A stretch of DNA of 64,000 bases from Candidatus Poribacteria bacterium (GTDB taxonomy: Bacteria > Poribacteria > WGA-4E > WGA-3G). The DNA lies in the NCBI GenBank assembly GCA_022825665.1, contig JAJDWI010000077.1:1-64000 (forward strand), written 5' to 3'. Below, in pieces: positions 51,432-60,966 of the stretch (its first letter is position 1; every line of letters starts with the position of its first letter). A program made the translations under genes and the position numbers. The notes under the pieces are model-generated. The model made no database searches. It was not told where the DNA came from and worked only from the letters and a program-made list of their open reading frames with translations.

Positions 51432-53291
51432 CTACGTTCCTACAGTTAAGGCAACTCCAGCGCGGATAATCGCTTGTGTGTCATATCCATAACGGTCATA
51501 TAATGTTTTGACATCTCCATGTTCAATAAACCGGTCAGGAACACCAAGTGTAGTTACACGTACATCTGAAACACCTTCATCAGCAAGTGCTTCTAACACG
51601 GCACTCCCAAATCCTCCCATTAAAACACTATCTTCTACAGTTATAACTTTCCCAATATCCTTTGCCATTTCTACTACCATTTCTGTATCTAAAGGCTTTA
51701 CAAAACGAGCATTAATCACCGAGGCATTGATACCTGTTTCACGCAAAGTTTCTGCTGCCTCAATTGCTGGGTATACCCTATTTCCTATTGCCACAATTAA
51801 AAGATCTTCACCTTCACAGCAAATTTCTGCCTTGCCAATAGAAAGTGATTTAGGATCAGAAGCTAATTTAACACCTATTCCAGTACCGCGTGGGTAACGA
51901 AGTGCTATTGGTCCGTCCTCATAGGTCAATGCTGTTTTTAACATGTGTTGTAACTCATTTTCATCTTTAGGTGACATCATAACGATGTTTGGAATAGAAC
52001 GAAGATATGCAATATCAAATACTCCATGATGAGTTGGACCGTCTGCCCCGACAAGTCCTGCGCGGTCAATAGCAAAGACAACTGGTAGATTTTGTATACA
52101 TACATCATGTAGAACTTGATCATAACCCCGTTGTAGGAAGGTTGAATAAATCGCAACCACAGGTTTTAAACCCTCAGTAGCTAAACCAGCGGCAAAAGTC
52201 ACAGCACACTGTTCCGCTAATCCAACATCAAAGCATCTATCAGGAAACGCATCCGAAAATTTGTCTAAACCTGTTCCACCGGGCATCGCTGCTGTAACAC
52301 CAATAATCCGCTTGTCCTTTTTCGCTGCTTCAATTAATGTTCGACTGAAAACATCTGTATATTTTGGAATAGCAGAAGTAGGTTTGAGTGATTTACCAGT
52401 TTTCAGGTCAAACTGTCCACTAACACTGTAAAACCCAACTGGGTCTTTTTCTGCTGGTGGATATCCTAATCCTTTCTTTGTTACCACGTGGACTAAAATC
52501 GGACCAGACAACTCTCGTATTCCTGTGAGAACTGGTATAAGTGATTCTAAATCATTTCCATCAAGAGGACCGAAATAACGGAAGCCAAGTTCTTCAAATA
52601 GAGTACCAGGCTTTAACGAAGCTTCAATCTTTTGTGCAAGTGCCTTTGCATCAGATGAAATGAAATTCATCAATTCCTTTGCACCTGTGCGGAGTCTATT
52701 ATAGCCGCGCGAACTAATCAATCTATGAAAATGTTTTGAGATAGCACCGATAGTTGGTGAAATTGACATCTGATTGTCATTAAGTATGACAAGCATATCC
52801 TTTCTAAAGTCTCCCGCAGCATTCAATCCTTCAAGTGCCATTCCACCTGTCAATCCACCATCACCAATTATAGCAACAACATTGAAATCATCATTATTAA
52901 CATCCCGTGCAGTGGCTATACCTAATGCCGCTGAAATTGATGTACTTGAATGTCCTGCTCCAAAAACATCATACTTACTTTCTTCACGACTAAGAAACCC
53001 ACTGATACCATCAGTCTGTCGCAACGTATCAAATGTGTCTAAACGACCAGTTAGTAGTTTATGTGGATATGCTTGATGCCCAATATCCCATATTACTTTA
53101 TCCCGTGGTGTGTCAAAAACAGTGTGAACTGCTATAGCGAGTTCCACCGTACCAAAGTTTGGTGCGAAATGTCCAGGATGTTTGGATAGAACCTTTAATA
53201 AATGCTCGCGCATTTCCTCAGCAAGTGTTTCAAGTTCACTTATACTAAGGTTCTTCAAATCCAATGGGTCGTTAATTTTTTCCAATACCAT
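51432..53291 (-). CDS. dxs: 1-deoxy-D-xylulose-5-phosphate synthase
   Basis: DIGHQAYPHKLLTGR, GDGGLTGGMALEGLN, DRAGLVGADGPTHHG; start likely MVLEKIND. Confidence 0.96.
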   Translation of the reverse strand: MVLEKINDPLDLKNLSISELETLAEEMREHLLKVLSKHPGHFAPNFGTVELAIAVHTVFDTPRDKVIWDIGHQAYPHKLLTGRLDTFDTLRQTDGISGFLSREESKYDVFGAGHSSTSISAALGIATARDVNNDDFNVVAIIGDGGLTGGMALEGLNAAGDFRKDMLVILNDNQMSISPTIGAISKHFHRLISSRGYNRLRTGAKELMNFISSDAKALAQKIEASLKPGTLFEELGFRYFGPLDGNDLESLIPVLTGIRELSGPILVHVVTKKGLGYPPAEKDPVGFYSVSGQFDLKTGKSLKPTSAIPKYTDVFSRTLIEAAKKDKRIIGVTAAMPGGTGLDKFSDAFPDRCFDVGLAEQCAVTFAAGLATEGLKPVVAIYSTFLQRGYDQVLHDVCIQNLPVVFAIDRAGLVGADGPTHHGVFDIAYLRSIPNIVMMSPKDENELQHMLKTALTYEDGPIALRYPRGTGIGVKLASDPKSLSIGKAEICCEGEDLLIVAIGNRVYPAIEAAETLRETGINASVINARFVKPLDTEMVVEMAKDIGKVITVEDSVLMGGFGSAVLEALADEGVSDVRVTTLGVPDRFIEHGDVKTLYDRYGYDTQAIIRAGVALTVGT

Positions 53292-53292
53292 C

Positions 53293-53523
53293 CTATTCTC
53301 CGTTTTCGTCTTCAATTGCAGATTCACCTTCGGTGTCACCGTTCTCTTCTTTTGTTAGGTTTCGCACTCGGAGTTCTGCCTCTTCAAGGAGTTTCTTGCA
53401 TGATCGCACTAAACCCACACCTTCCTCAAATAATGTCAGAGATACGTCTAATTCCAACATATCTGGTGATTCCAACTCTGCCACAATTTCTTTTAATTTT
53501 TCAAGTTTCTCTTCAAATGTCAA
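53293..53523 (-). CDS. xseB: Exodeoxyribonuclease VII small subunit
   Basis: Small XseB-type ORF next to xseA. Confidence 0.9.
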   Translation of the reverse strand: MTFEEKLEKLKEIVAELESPDMLELDVSLTLFEEGVGLVRSCKKLLEEAELRVRNLTKEENGDTEGESAIEDENGE

Positions 53524-53613
53524 CAGTTTCTCCTTACCAATAACACATTAGTTTTGCAAACCAACAAATCTCAATAACCTAATCTAATGATTAGTGTAAA
53601 TATTAGGATTTTT

Positions 53614-54834
53614 TTAAACTGATCGTTCTTCAACAGTACAAACAAGTTCCCCTTCTGCAAGTTTTACATCAAGACGTTCACCTACATTAGTCTGTTGAAT
53701 TGAGGTGACAATCTGTCCTGTAGATGTCCTACAGATACTATATCCACGGTTTAAGGTGGCTAATGGACTAAGAGAATTTAATCTATCAACTAATGATTGC
53801 AAACGAATGTTCTCATCATCTAATTTTTCGTTAATTGCTCTATGATTTGCAGCCTCAAGTCCATCTACCGATTGGGAAAACTGAAGAATTGTATCAATTC
53901 TTCGGGATGGTGAAAGTCCTTCATCTAACGTATTAAGCTGCGTATGTTGTGCTGCAAGTCTCTGTAAAATTAGTTGGTTAAGACGGGAAATTATGGAATC
54001 AAGGTTGTATAAAAGTTCCTGTTGATCTTGGACTATATGTTCAACAGCAGCAGACGGAGTAGGAGATCGGTGATCCGCAACCATATCAGATATAGTAAAA
54101 TCTGTTTCATGACCAACTGCCGATACAATTGGTATTTTTGATTCAAAAATTGCTCTTGCAACTATTTCTTCATTAAATGCCCACAGGTCTTCAATTGAAC
54201 CACCACCCCGACCGACAATCATCACATCTATGTCTGTTCTATTATTCAATGCACGAATGGCAGCTGCAATTTGTGCCGCAGCAAACTCACCTTGAACAAG
54301 AGTCGGATATAACAGAAGTTCTACTAATGGATATCGTTTTTGGAGTTGTTGCCGAATGTCCTGTATAGCTGCGCCTGTCTCAGATGTTATTACACCAATT
54401 TTTTTTGGAAATACAGGTAGGGGTTTTTTATAGCGATCATCGAATAAACCCTCTTCAGATAGTCTCTGTTTTAGATCTTCAAACGCTCTCTGCAGTGCCC
54501 CAATACCAAGTGGTTCAACCTTATTCACTGTTATTTGATAATTGCTACCTGCAGAGTAAATACCGATCTGTCCCTGCACCAATATTTCTTCACCATCGCT
54601 CGGCAAGAATTGTAATCGTGAGGCACTACTACGCCAGATTACACCTCTGATATTACTTTTTTCATCTTTTAGTGTAAAATAAATATGTCCAGATGTGGGA
54701 CGACTTAGATTTGAAACTTGACCCTTAACCCACACATTTTGAAGCATAGGTTGTTGCTGAATAACGCGCGATAGAGTATTAGTGATTTGCGTTACACTGA
54801 AAATAGTACGAGGAATCGGTATATCTAAAGGCAT
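53614..54834 (-). CDS. xseA: Exodeoxyribonuclease VII large subunit
   Basis: VWVKGQVSNLSRPTSGHIYFTLKD, VGRGGGSIEDLWAFN. Confidence 0.95.
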   Translation of the reverse strand: MPLDIPIPRTIFSVTQITNTLSRVIQQQPMLQNVWVKGQVSNLSRPTSGHIYFTLKDEKSNIRGVIWRSSASRLQFLPSDGEEILVQGQIGIYSAGSNYQITVNKVEPLGIGALQRAFEDLKQRLSEEGLFDDRYKKPLPVFPKKIGVITSETGAAIQDIRQQLQKRYPLVELLLYPTLVQGEFAAAQIAAAIRALNNRTDIDVMIVGRGGGSIEDLWAFNEEIVARAIFESKIPIVSAVGHETDFTISDMVADHRSPTPSAAVEHIVQDQQELLYNLDSIISRLNQLILQRLAAQHTQLNTLDEGLSPSRRIDTILQFSQSVDGLEAANHRAINEKLDDENIRLQSLVDRLNSLSPLATLNRGYSICRTSTGQIVTSIQQTNVGERLDVKLAEGELVCTVEERSV

Positions 54835-54902
54835 TTAGGATTATTCCATTCAATTAAGCACAGAATTAAACAATATCAGCAGTAGAGAATTGAAATAGAT
54901 TA

Positions 54903-55691
54903 TCAAATCTGATATTGAATTCTCTCAATATTCTCAGCTAAACCGGTTTCTTCATTCAATTCAATCTGGACAGCATTTAACCTAACATTGTCTTTGGCAA
55001 CACCAAAACGGGAAGGCATCAATGTCAAAAAACTATCAATGACTTGTTCAATTTTACTACCAATAACTGAATCATGTGGACCTGTCATACCAACATCTGT
55101 GATATATGCCGTGCCTTGTGGAAGAATACGTTCATCTGCAGTCTGGACGTGTGTATGTGTTCCTACCACTGCCCCTACCCTTCCATCTGCGTACCATCCC
55201 ATGGCAATTTTCTCTGATGTTGCTTCAGCATGAAAATCCAAAATTATGTACGGTGTCTCATCTTTCAAATCAGTCAAGATTGAATTCAAGGCATGAAACG
55301 GATTGGTGTATCTATTCATGAAAATCTGACCCGCAAGGTTGATTACAGCAAGTTTCTTATTACCATCTGCAGAAGAAACAACAGTAAACCCTCGTCCAGG
55401 AACATCCACTGGGTAATTAGCAGGACGAATCAACTGCGGAGTTGTATCAACGAAGTCAAATATTTCTTTCTGTGCCCAAACATGATTTCCGCTTGTGATA
55501 ACAGAAACACCTGATGCTAACAATTGATCTACAATATCAAATGTTAAACCCTTCCCTCCAGCAGCATTTTCACCATTTGCAATGATGAAGTCGTATGTAT
55601 TAGTAGAAATGTTTTGTATTTCTTTTATATATTCGGTTACTGCCCTTCTCCCCGGATTTCCAACAATATCTCCAATAAATAGTATTTTCAT
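54903..55691 (-). CDS. YmdB-like metallophosphoesterase
   Basis: MKILFIGDIVGNPGRRAV, GNHVW, HAEATSEK. Confidence 0.92.
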   Translation of the reverse strand: MKILFIGDIVGNPGRRAVTEYIKEIQNISTNTYDFIIANGENAAGGKGLTFDIVDQLLASGVSVITSGNHVWAQKEIFDFVDTTPQLIRPANYPVDVPGRGFTVVSSADGNKKLAVINLAGQIFMNRYTNPFHALNSILTDLKDETPYIILDFHAEATSEKIAMGWYADGRVGAVVGTHTHVQTADERILPQGTAYITDVGMTGPHDSVIGSKIEQVIDSFLTLMPSRFGVAKDNVRLNAVQIELNEETGLAENIERIQYQI

Positions 55692-55854
55692 TTTTTTATT
55701 TCACATTTCTCGTAAATATTACGGTTCACTTGTGCAAATTAATTATTGTGGAATTGCCTTTTATTTTATCTTTTCTTAATCCACTGCACAAGTTGATGAT
55801 TTTTTGAAAAACTTGTTAGAATCTGTATTGTTAAATTAAAGTAAATTATGATGT

Positions 55855-56385
55855 CTATTCAGTTGCTAACTCGTCAAGCGAAAAAACGGATGTTAATGAA
55901 CATCCGAGTGCATTTACTTTTTTCTCTCCCCCTGCTTGACGGTCAATGACTGCTACAACATGTTCAACTATATACCCAACGCCACGAATTTGTTCTATGG
56001 ATGTGCATACTTGTCCCGCAGTCGTTATTACATCTTCAATTACAACAAGTTTACTATTCTCCTTAACACCTCCTTCAATTAGATTATTAGTGCCATAACT
56101 TTTTGCTTCTTTACGGACATAATAGCAGGGAATTCCGGTCTGTAAAGAGATCGCAGTTGCCAGTGGGATACCTCCTAATTCCAATCCTGCTAACCCATCA
56201 AAATCAGTTGGTAGTAATTTTACCATCTCACTTGCAATGGCAGCGAGTAAGTTAGGATTACTTTCAAAACGATATTTATCCCAATAAAAGTTGCTGATAT
56301 TGCCTGAACGGAGTTTGAATTCACCTGTAAGATATGAAACCGCACGTATCTGCTTTGCCAATTCGGATTTTGTCATATAAGCCAC
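55855..56385 (-). CDS. pyrE: Orotate phosphoribosyltransferase
   Basis: VVIEDVITTAGQV PRPP motif. Confidence 0.88.
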   Translation of the reverse strand: MAYMTKSELAKQIRAVSYLTGEFKLRSGNISNFYWDKYRFESNPNLLAAIASEMVKLLPTDFDGLAGLELGGIPLATAISLQTGIPCYYVRKEAKSYGTNNLIEGGVKENSKLVVIEDVITTAGQVCTSIEQIRGVGYIVEHVVAVIDRQAGGEKKVNALGCSLTSVFSLDELATE

Positions 56386-56399
56386 CGTTGATAATTTGA

Positions 56400-57446
56400 C
56401 TAATGCACTTCAATGTGTGCTTCATCTCCTGCAACCACTTCACCAATTATAGCGGCTTCTGGACAATCAGCAGCATGTAGTTCCTTTATTGCTGCATCCG
56501 CATTTTCTGCTGGTAGGGCAAATAATAATCCCCCAGACGTTTCAGCCTCCATCATAATATGACGCATTTCTTCGGATACAGACGACCGGAAGGATACCTT
56601 ATCTGCAAGGAACTCAGTATTAGACAGATAGGCTTGAGTATAAGTCTTCTTTGCAACAAGTGCTGGTGCATCTTCAAAAAACGGAACATGATTGCTATTA
56701 AATTGTAAACAGACATTATTTCCTTCTGCCATTTCCGATGCATGACCTAACAACCCATAACCAGTGACATCTGTACATGCTGATACACCGTATTTTAACA
56801 TCACTTCAGATGCAGTAGCATTCAATCGTGTCATCGATTCAACTAATGATGGTAGAATTTCATCACTGATTTTGTTGAATTTCAATCCAGTTGTGAGAAT
56901 ACCTATACCAAGCTTTTTCGTTAAAATTAGGACATCTCCCAACCGTGCACCGTGATTTTTGACATATTTGTCAGGATGAACAACTCCAGTTACAGCCAAT
57001 CCATACATAAGTTCTGGAGATTCCACTGTGTGTCCACCTACAAGTGCTGCACCGGATTCAGCTGCTTTTTCTGCCCCTCCTCTCACAATGTCCCCCAGAA
57101 TTGAGAGTTCAAGATCCTCTTTGGGCCAGCAGGTGATATTTAATGCAGTTTTTGGAACTCCTCCCATGCTATATACATCACTGAGTGAATTTGTAGCTGC
57201 AATCGCACCAAAAGTGTATGGGTCATCAACAATAGGTGTAAAGTAATCCACCGTATTGACAAGGGCAAGGTCATCTGAAATACGGTATATTCCTGCGTCA
57301 TCGGAGGTTTCAGTCCCGACGAGAAGGTTTGGGTCAGTACATTTAGGTAGGTTGTCTAAAATGTGTGAAAGCTCACCCGGAGCCAATTTTGATGCTCATC
57401 CCGCACATTTAACGGTTTCTGTAAGACGGATCTTTTTGTTTGTCAT
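56400..57446 (-). CDS. selD: Selenide, water dikinase SelD, Sec-containing (TGA 57396-57398 = Sec17)
   Basis: Full reading MTNKKIRLTETVKCAGUASKLAPGELSHIL...; the ORF track starts after the TGA at a TTG codon; GCTC-CGGGT-GAGC hairpin after the TGA. Confidence 0.93.
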
Positions 57447-57609
57447 TATAATTGTGATGTAATTTTATTTGATTATCAAGTTTGATAATGTTGTTTTATC
57501 ATTTTTAGTGTTTAGTATGGTATGAGTCAAAATCGCAGGGAAATTAAAAGTATCGTTTATAAAGTAATATAAAACTTTACAGCGAAAGGTATATTTAATC
57601 TTTATTTAA

Positions 57610-58212
57610 TTAACCGTCAAATAGATAATTTACAGCAAGATGTAGTTGCTCAAAAATAGTATTGAATTGTTTCTGTACAATTCCATTTACAGAACCTTTT
57701 TTCTTAGACTCTTTCTGTGTTCGTAGACTATCCAATACACTTCGATAATACCACTCCTGTGCCTCTAATCCACCATGAAACCTTTCCCAAACCACATCAC
57801 CAATATTATCAAACTCAGAAATTACAGTCCGTAGGTTGTGTAGTTTATCAGCGCATGTAACAATACATACCTCAGTAGTGGCAGTTTTTAATGCTTCAAT
57901 ACATTCCGACTTTCTCTCACGCCATCGTAAGGATTTGTTTTCCGAACAACCGTCAACAATTTCCGCTACATGATTCCCAAAGTCCTTGCGAATACACTCT
58001 AATGTCAAATCGGTATCCTCAACTGTATCATGTAGAATTCCCGCAATTACCAATGATTCAGAGCATCCTGCATCCATCAATAATAGACCAACAGCAAACG
58101 GGTGTGTAATATATGGTGTTGATGTGCCTTTCCGAAATTGTCCATCGTGAGCCTGGGCAGCAATTTCTATTGCTTCTTCAATGCGGTTTTTCCAAGTACA
58201 TTCTTCTGTCAT
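57610..58212 (-). CDS. HD-domain phosphohydrolase (SpoT/MESH1-like)
   Basis: AHDGQFRKGTSTPYITHPFAVG, ILHDTVEDTD. Confidence 0.85.
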   Translation of the reverse strand: MTEECTWKNRIEEAIEIAAQAHDGQFRKGTSTPYITHPFAVGLLLMDAGCSESLVIAGILHDTVEDTDLTLECIRKDFGNHVAEIVDGCSENKSLRWRERKSECIEALKTATTEVCIVTCADKLHNLRTVISEFDNIGDVVWERFHGGLEAQEWYYRSVLDSLRTQKESKKKGSVNGIVQKQFNTIFEQLHLAVNYLFDG

Positions 58213-58427
58213 ACGTTCTATTACTACCCTATCAGTGCCTGTGAATGTTATTATGTTATTAGTGATGGTAAAAAATCAGAGATTAAAACTGTCTTAAATG
58301 ATACACTAATTTTGACACTCCGTCAAGAAATTTTTAAAATGGAGTCTGTTTCAACAACGACATATATTAAATTGGGTTTACACTTTGATACATTCAGTAA
58401 AAAATCAATGTTGCAAAAGGAGAATAT

Positions 58428-59882
58428 ATGTATAAGATTGCGTTGGGTGGAATAATGCATGAATCAAACACATTCAACAACATTTCTACTGAATTTGATG
58501 CGTTTTCTTACACTATCGGTGAGGATATATTATCATTTTGGAAGGATTCACATCACGAAGTAGGCGGATTCATACAAGGTTTAGAAAAACAGGGTTACAC
58601 ACCATATTCGACGTTGATGGCTACTGCGACACCAGCTGGTCCTGTAACAGATGATGCCTTTGAAAAACTTACTAATATGTTAATACAAGAACTTAAGGCA
58701 ATTCCAAATCTGGATGGGTTGTTACTGGCTCTGCACGGGGCAATGGTTGTTGAGAGTTTTCCAGATGCTGATGGAGAAGTGTTACAAAGACTACGTGAAA
58801 TCTTTGGTCAATCTTTTCCTATTGTAGTTACACTGGATCATCATGCAAATGTGTCTGAACAGATGGTTGATCAATCAACAGCACTGATAATTTACAAAAC
58901 AAATCCACATATTGATCAAAGACAAAGAGGAAAACAAGCAACAGAATTGATGCTACGAATCCTCCGTGAGGAAATACATCCCACCCAAGCACTTGCTAAA
59001 CCATCGATGATTCTAAATATCCTATATCAGAACACGAGTGCAGAACCGATGTTATCTATAATAAATACGGCTAATCAAATAGAAAATGATGAGAACGTAC
59101 TTGTTGCAAATGTTGCAGCGGGGTATCCTTACGCAGATGTTTCTGAGATAGGACCGTCTTTTGTTATTGTGTCTGATAACAATCAAGAACTTGCCCAAAC
59201 ACATGCAGATCAATTATCAAATATGTTGTGGAATTCCCATGATCAATTAACCCTCAATTTACCTGATGCATCCTGTGCTGTGCATAAAGCCATACATAGC
59301 GATAAACATCCAGTGATACTTGTTGAAATGGGAGATAACATTGGTGGTGGTTCACCCGGTGATAGTACAATTATTCTTGAAGAGTTAATTAAACAGAATG
59401 CCAGCGGTTTTGTTGCGGTTTTATATGATCCTGTATGTGTACAATCATGTATTAAGTCAGGTGTCGGCAATGAAATATCTTTACAAGTAGGTGGTAAGAC
59501 CGATCAACTTCACGGAAATCCTGTAGCAATTACGGGAAAAATTCGTATGATTCACGATGGGCATTTCGTAGAAACAGAAGCACGTCACGGTGGACAAAAG
59601 TATCACAATCAAGGTCTCACAGCAGTTGTTTCTGTAGAAGATTCCTTAGTTGTATTAACAAGTAAACGTCAAACACCTTTTAGTCTACAGCAATTACTGA
59701 GTCTTGGAATCAATCCAGTTGAAATGCGTATTATAGTTGTCAAAGCTGCAATCGCATACCGTGCTGCCTATGAACCAATTGCTGGGAAGATAATTGAAGT
59801 TGATACACCAGGGTTGACAGCAGTGAATCCGCAGCATTTTATATATTATAATGTCCGACGACCAATATTTCCGTTGGATTGA
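58428..59882 (+). CDS. M81-family metallopeptidase (MlrC-like)
   Basis: GGIMHESNTFN, LDHHANVS, DNIGGGSPGD. Confidence 0.9.
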   Translation: MYKIALGGIMHESNTFNNISTEFDAFSYTIGEDILSFWKDSHHEVGGFIQGLEKQGYTPYSTLMATATPAGPVTDDAFEKLTNMLIQELKAIPNLDGLLLALHGAMVVESFPDADGEVLQRLREIFGQSFPIVVTLDHHANVSEQMVDQSTALIIYKTNPHIDQRQRGKQATELMLRILREEIHPTQALAKPSMILNILYQNTSAEPMLSIINTANQIENDENVLVANVAAGYPYADVSEIGPSFVIVSDNNQELAQTHADQLSNMLWNSHDQLTLNLPDASCAVHKAIHSDKHPVILVEMGDNIGGGSPGDSTIILEELIKQNASGFVAVLYDPVCVQSCIKSGVGNEISLQVGGKTDQLHGNPVAITGKIRMIHDGHFVETEARHGGQKYHNQGLTAVVSVEDSLVVLTSKRQTPFSLQQLLSLGINPVEMRIIVVKAAIAYRAAYEPIAGKIIEVDTPGLTAVNPQHFIYYNVRRPIFPLD

Positions 59883-60011
59883 AATGTGCCAACCAATTGA
59901 CAGCCTTCGATCAAATTGCTAACCAAAAGTTCAATTGACATTTCTTAATGATAATGTTATAATCTTTCCAAATTCAGTCGAGAATACACCATATTCAGTT
60001 AGGAAAAGAAT

Positions 60012-60341
60012 ATGTCAACACAAGAAGAACTTTATGATGTCGCACTTACACATTTCGCAGATAATGACCTTGATGCAGCAGTTAACGCATTCAAGAAACT
60101 TATAGAGACATATCCGGACTATATCGAAGGCTATCTCGGTCTCGGACATGCGTATGAACGGTTAAGCCAATACGACGATGCAATTGAAGCCGTTCAAAAA
60201 GCGATTGAAATCAATCCAAATGATCCACTGGTATATACCAGTTTATCTATCTGTTACCAAAGAAAAGGGATGATTCAGGAAGCAGAAGACGCTATGGCAA
60301 AGTCTCAACAGATACAAATCGAGAATACCGATAAATCATAA
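60012..60341 (+). CDS. TPR-repeat protein
   Basis: Tandem TPR motifs. Confidence 0.85.
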   Translation: MSTQEELYDVALTHFADNDLDAAVNAFKKLIETYPDYIEGYLGLGHAYERLSQYDDAIEAVQKAIEINPNDPLVYTSLSICYQRKGMIQEAEDAMAKSQQIQIENTDKS

Positions 60342-60884
60342 TTGGAAAGAGATATTATGACAAACGTTACATTACTTGATCCCACCTATGACGGAGAACA
60401 AGTTGAGAAAAAATTGGCACCACGACTTACTGATTTAAATGGTAAAGTCATGGGTATACTTGATATAACAAAAAAAGGTAGTGATATCTTCCTTGATCGC
60501 GTTGAGGAATTAATATGTGATCGATTTGCGATTGCTGATGTTGTCCGTGTCAAAAAACCTACATTTGCACGTCCAGCACCAACCGAACTTCTTAGGGACC
60601 TTGCACAAAGCGTAGATTTCGTGATTGAAGGACTTGCAGACTGAGGTTCCTGTATCTCGTGCAGTATGCACGATGGCTCAGTCTTAGAGGAACGCGGTGT
60701 TCCAAGTGTAGCAATATGTTCAGAAGTGTTTTTCTCTGCGGGAAAAGTTCAAGCACGTGTACTTGGATATAGTGAGATGGAGCCATTGACCGTTGCCCAT
60801 CCTATACAAAGTCTTACACAGGAACAGATACAAGAACGTGCTGATAGTGTTGTGGATAGAATTATAGAGAGACTAACGAAATAG
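60342..60884 (+). CDS. UGSC-family selenoprotein, TGA 60642-60644 read as Sec; start may be the MTNVTL ATG at 60357
   Basis: FVIEGLADUGSCISCSMHDGSVLEERGVPS: ORFs 60342..60644 and 60666..60884 are one frame; perfect 7-bp hairpin TCGTGCA-GTA-TGCACGA 12 nt after the TGA. Confidence 0.92.
60657..60673 (+). promoter_or_regulatory. bSECIS-like hairpin
   Basis: 7-bp stem, GTA loop at +20 to +22 from UGA. Confidence 0.8.
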
Positions 60885-60966
60885 AATACAGAAAGCAGAC
60901 ACACTTTACTAACTACCTTTATGACAGGATAGAATACAAAGTGTATCTGCTACAGTATATAATCAA

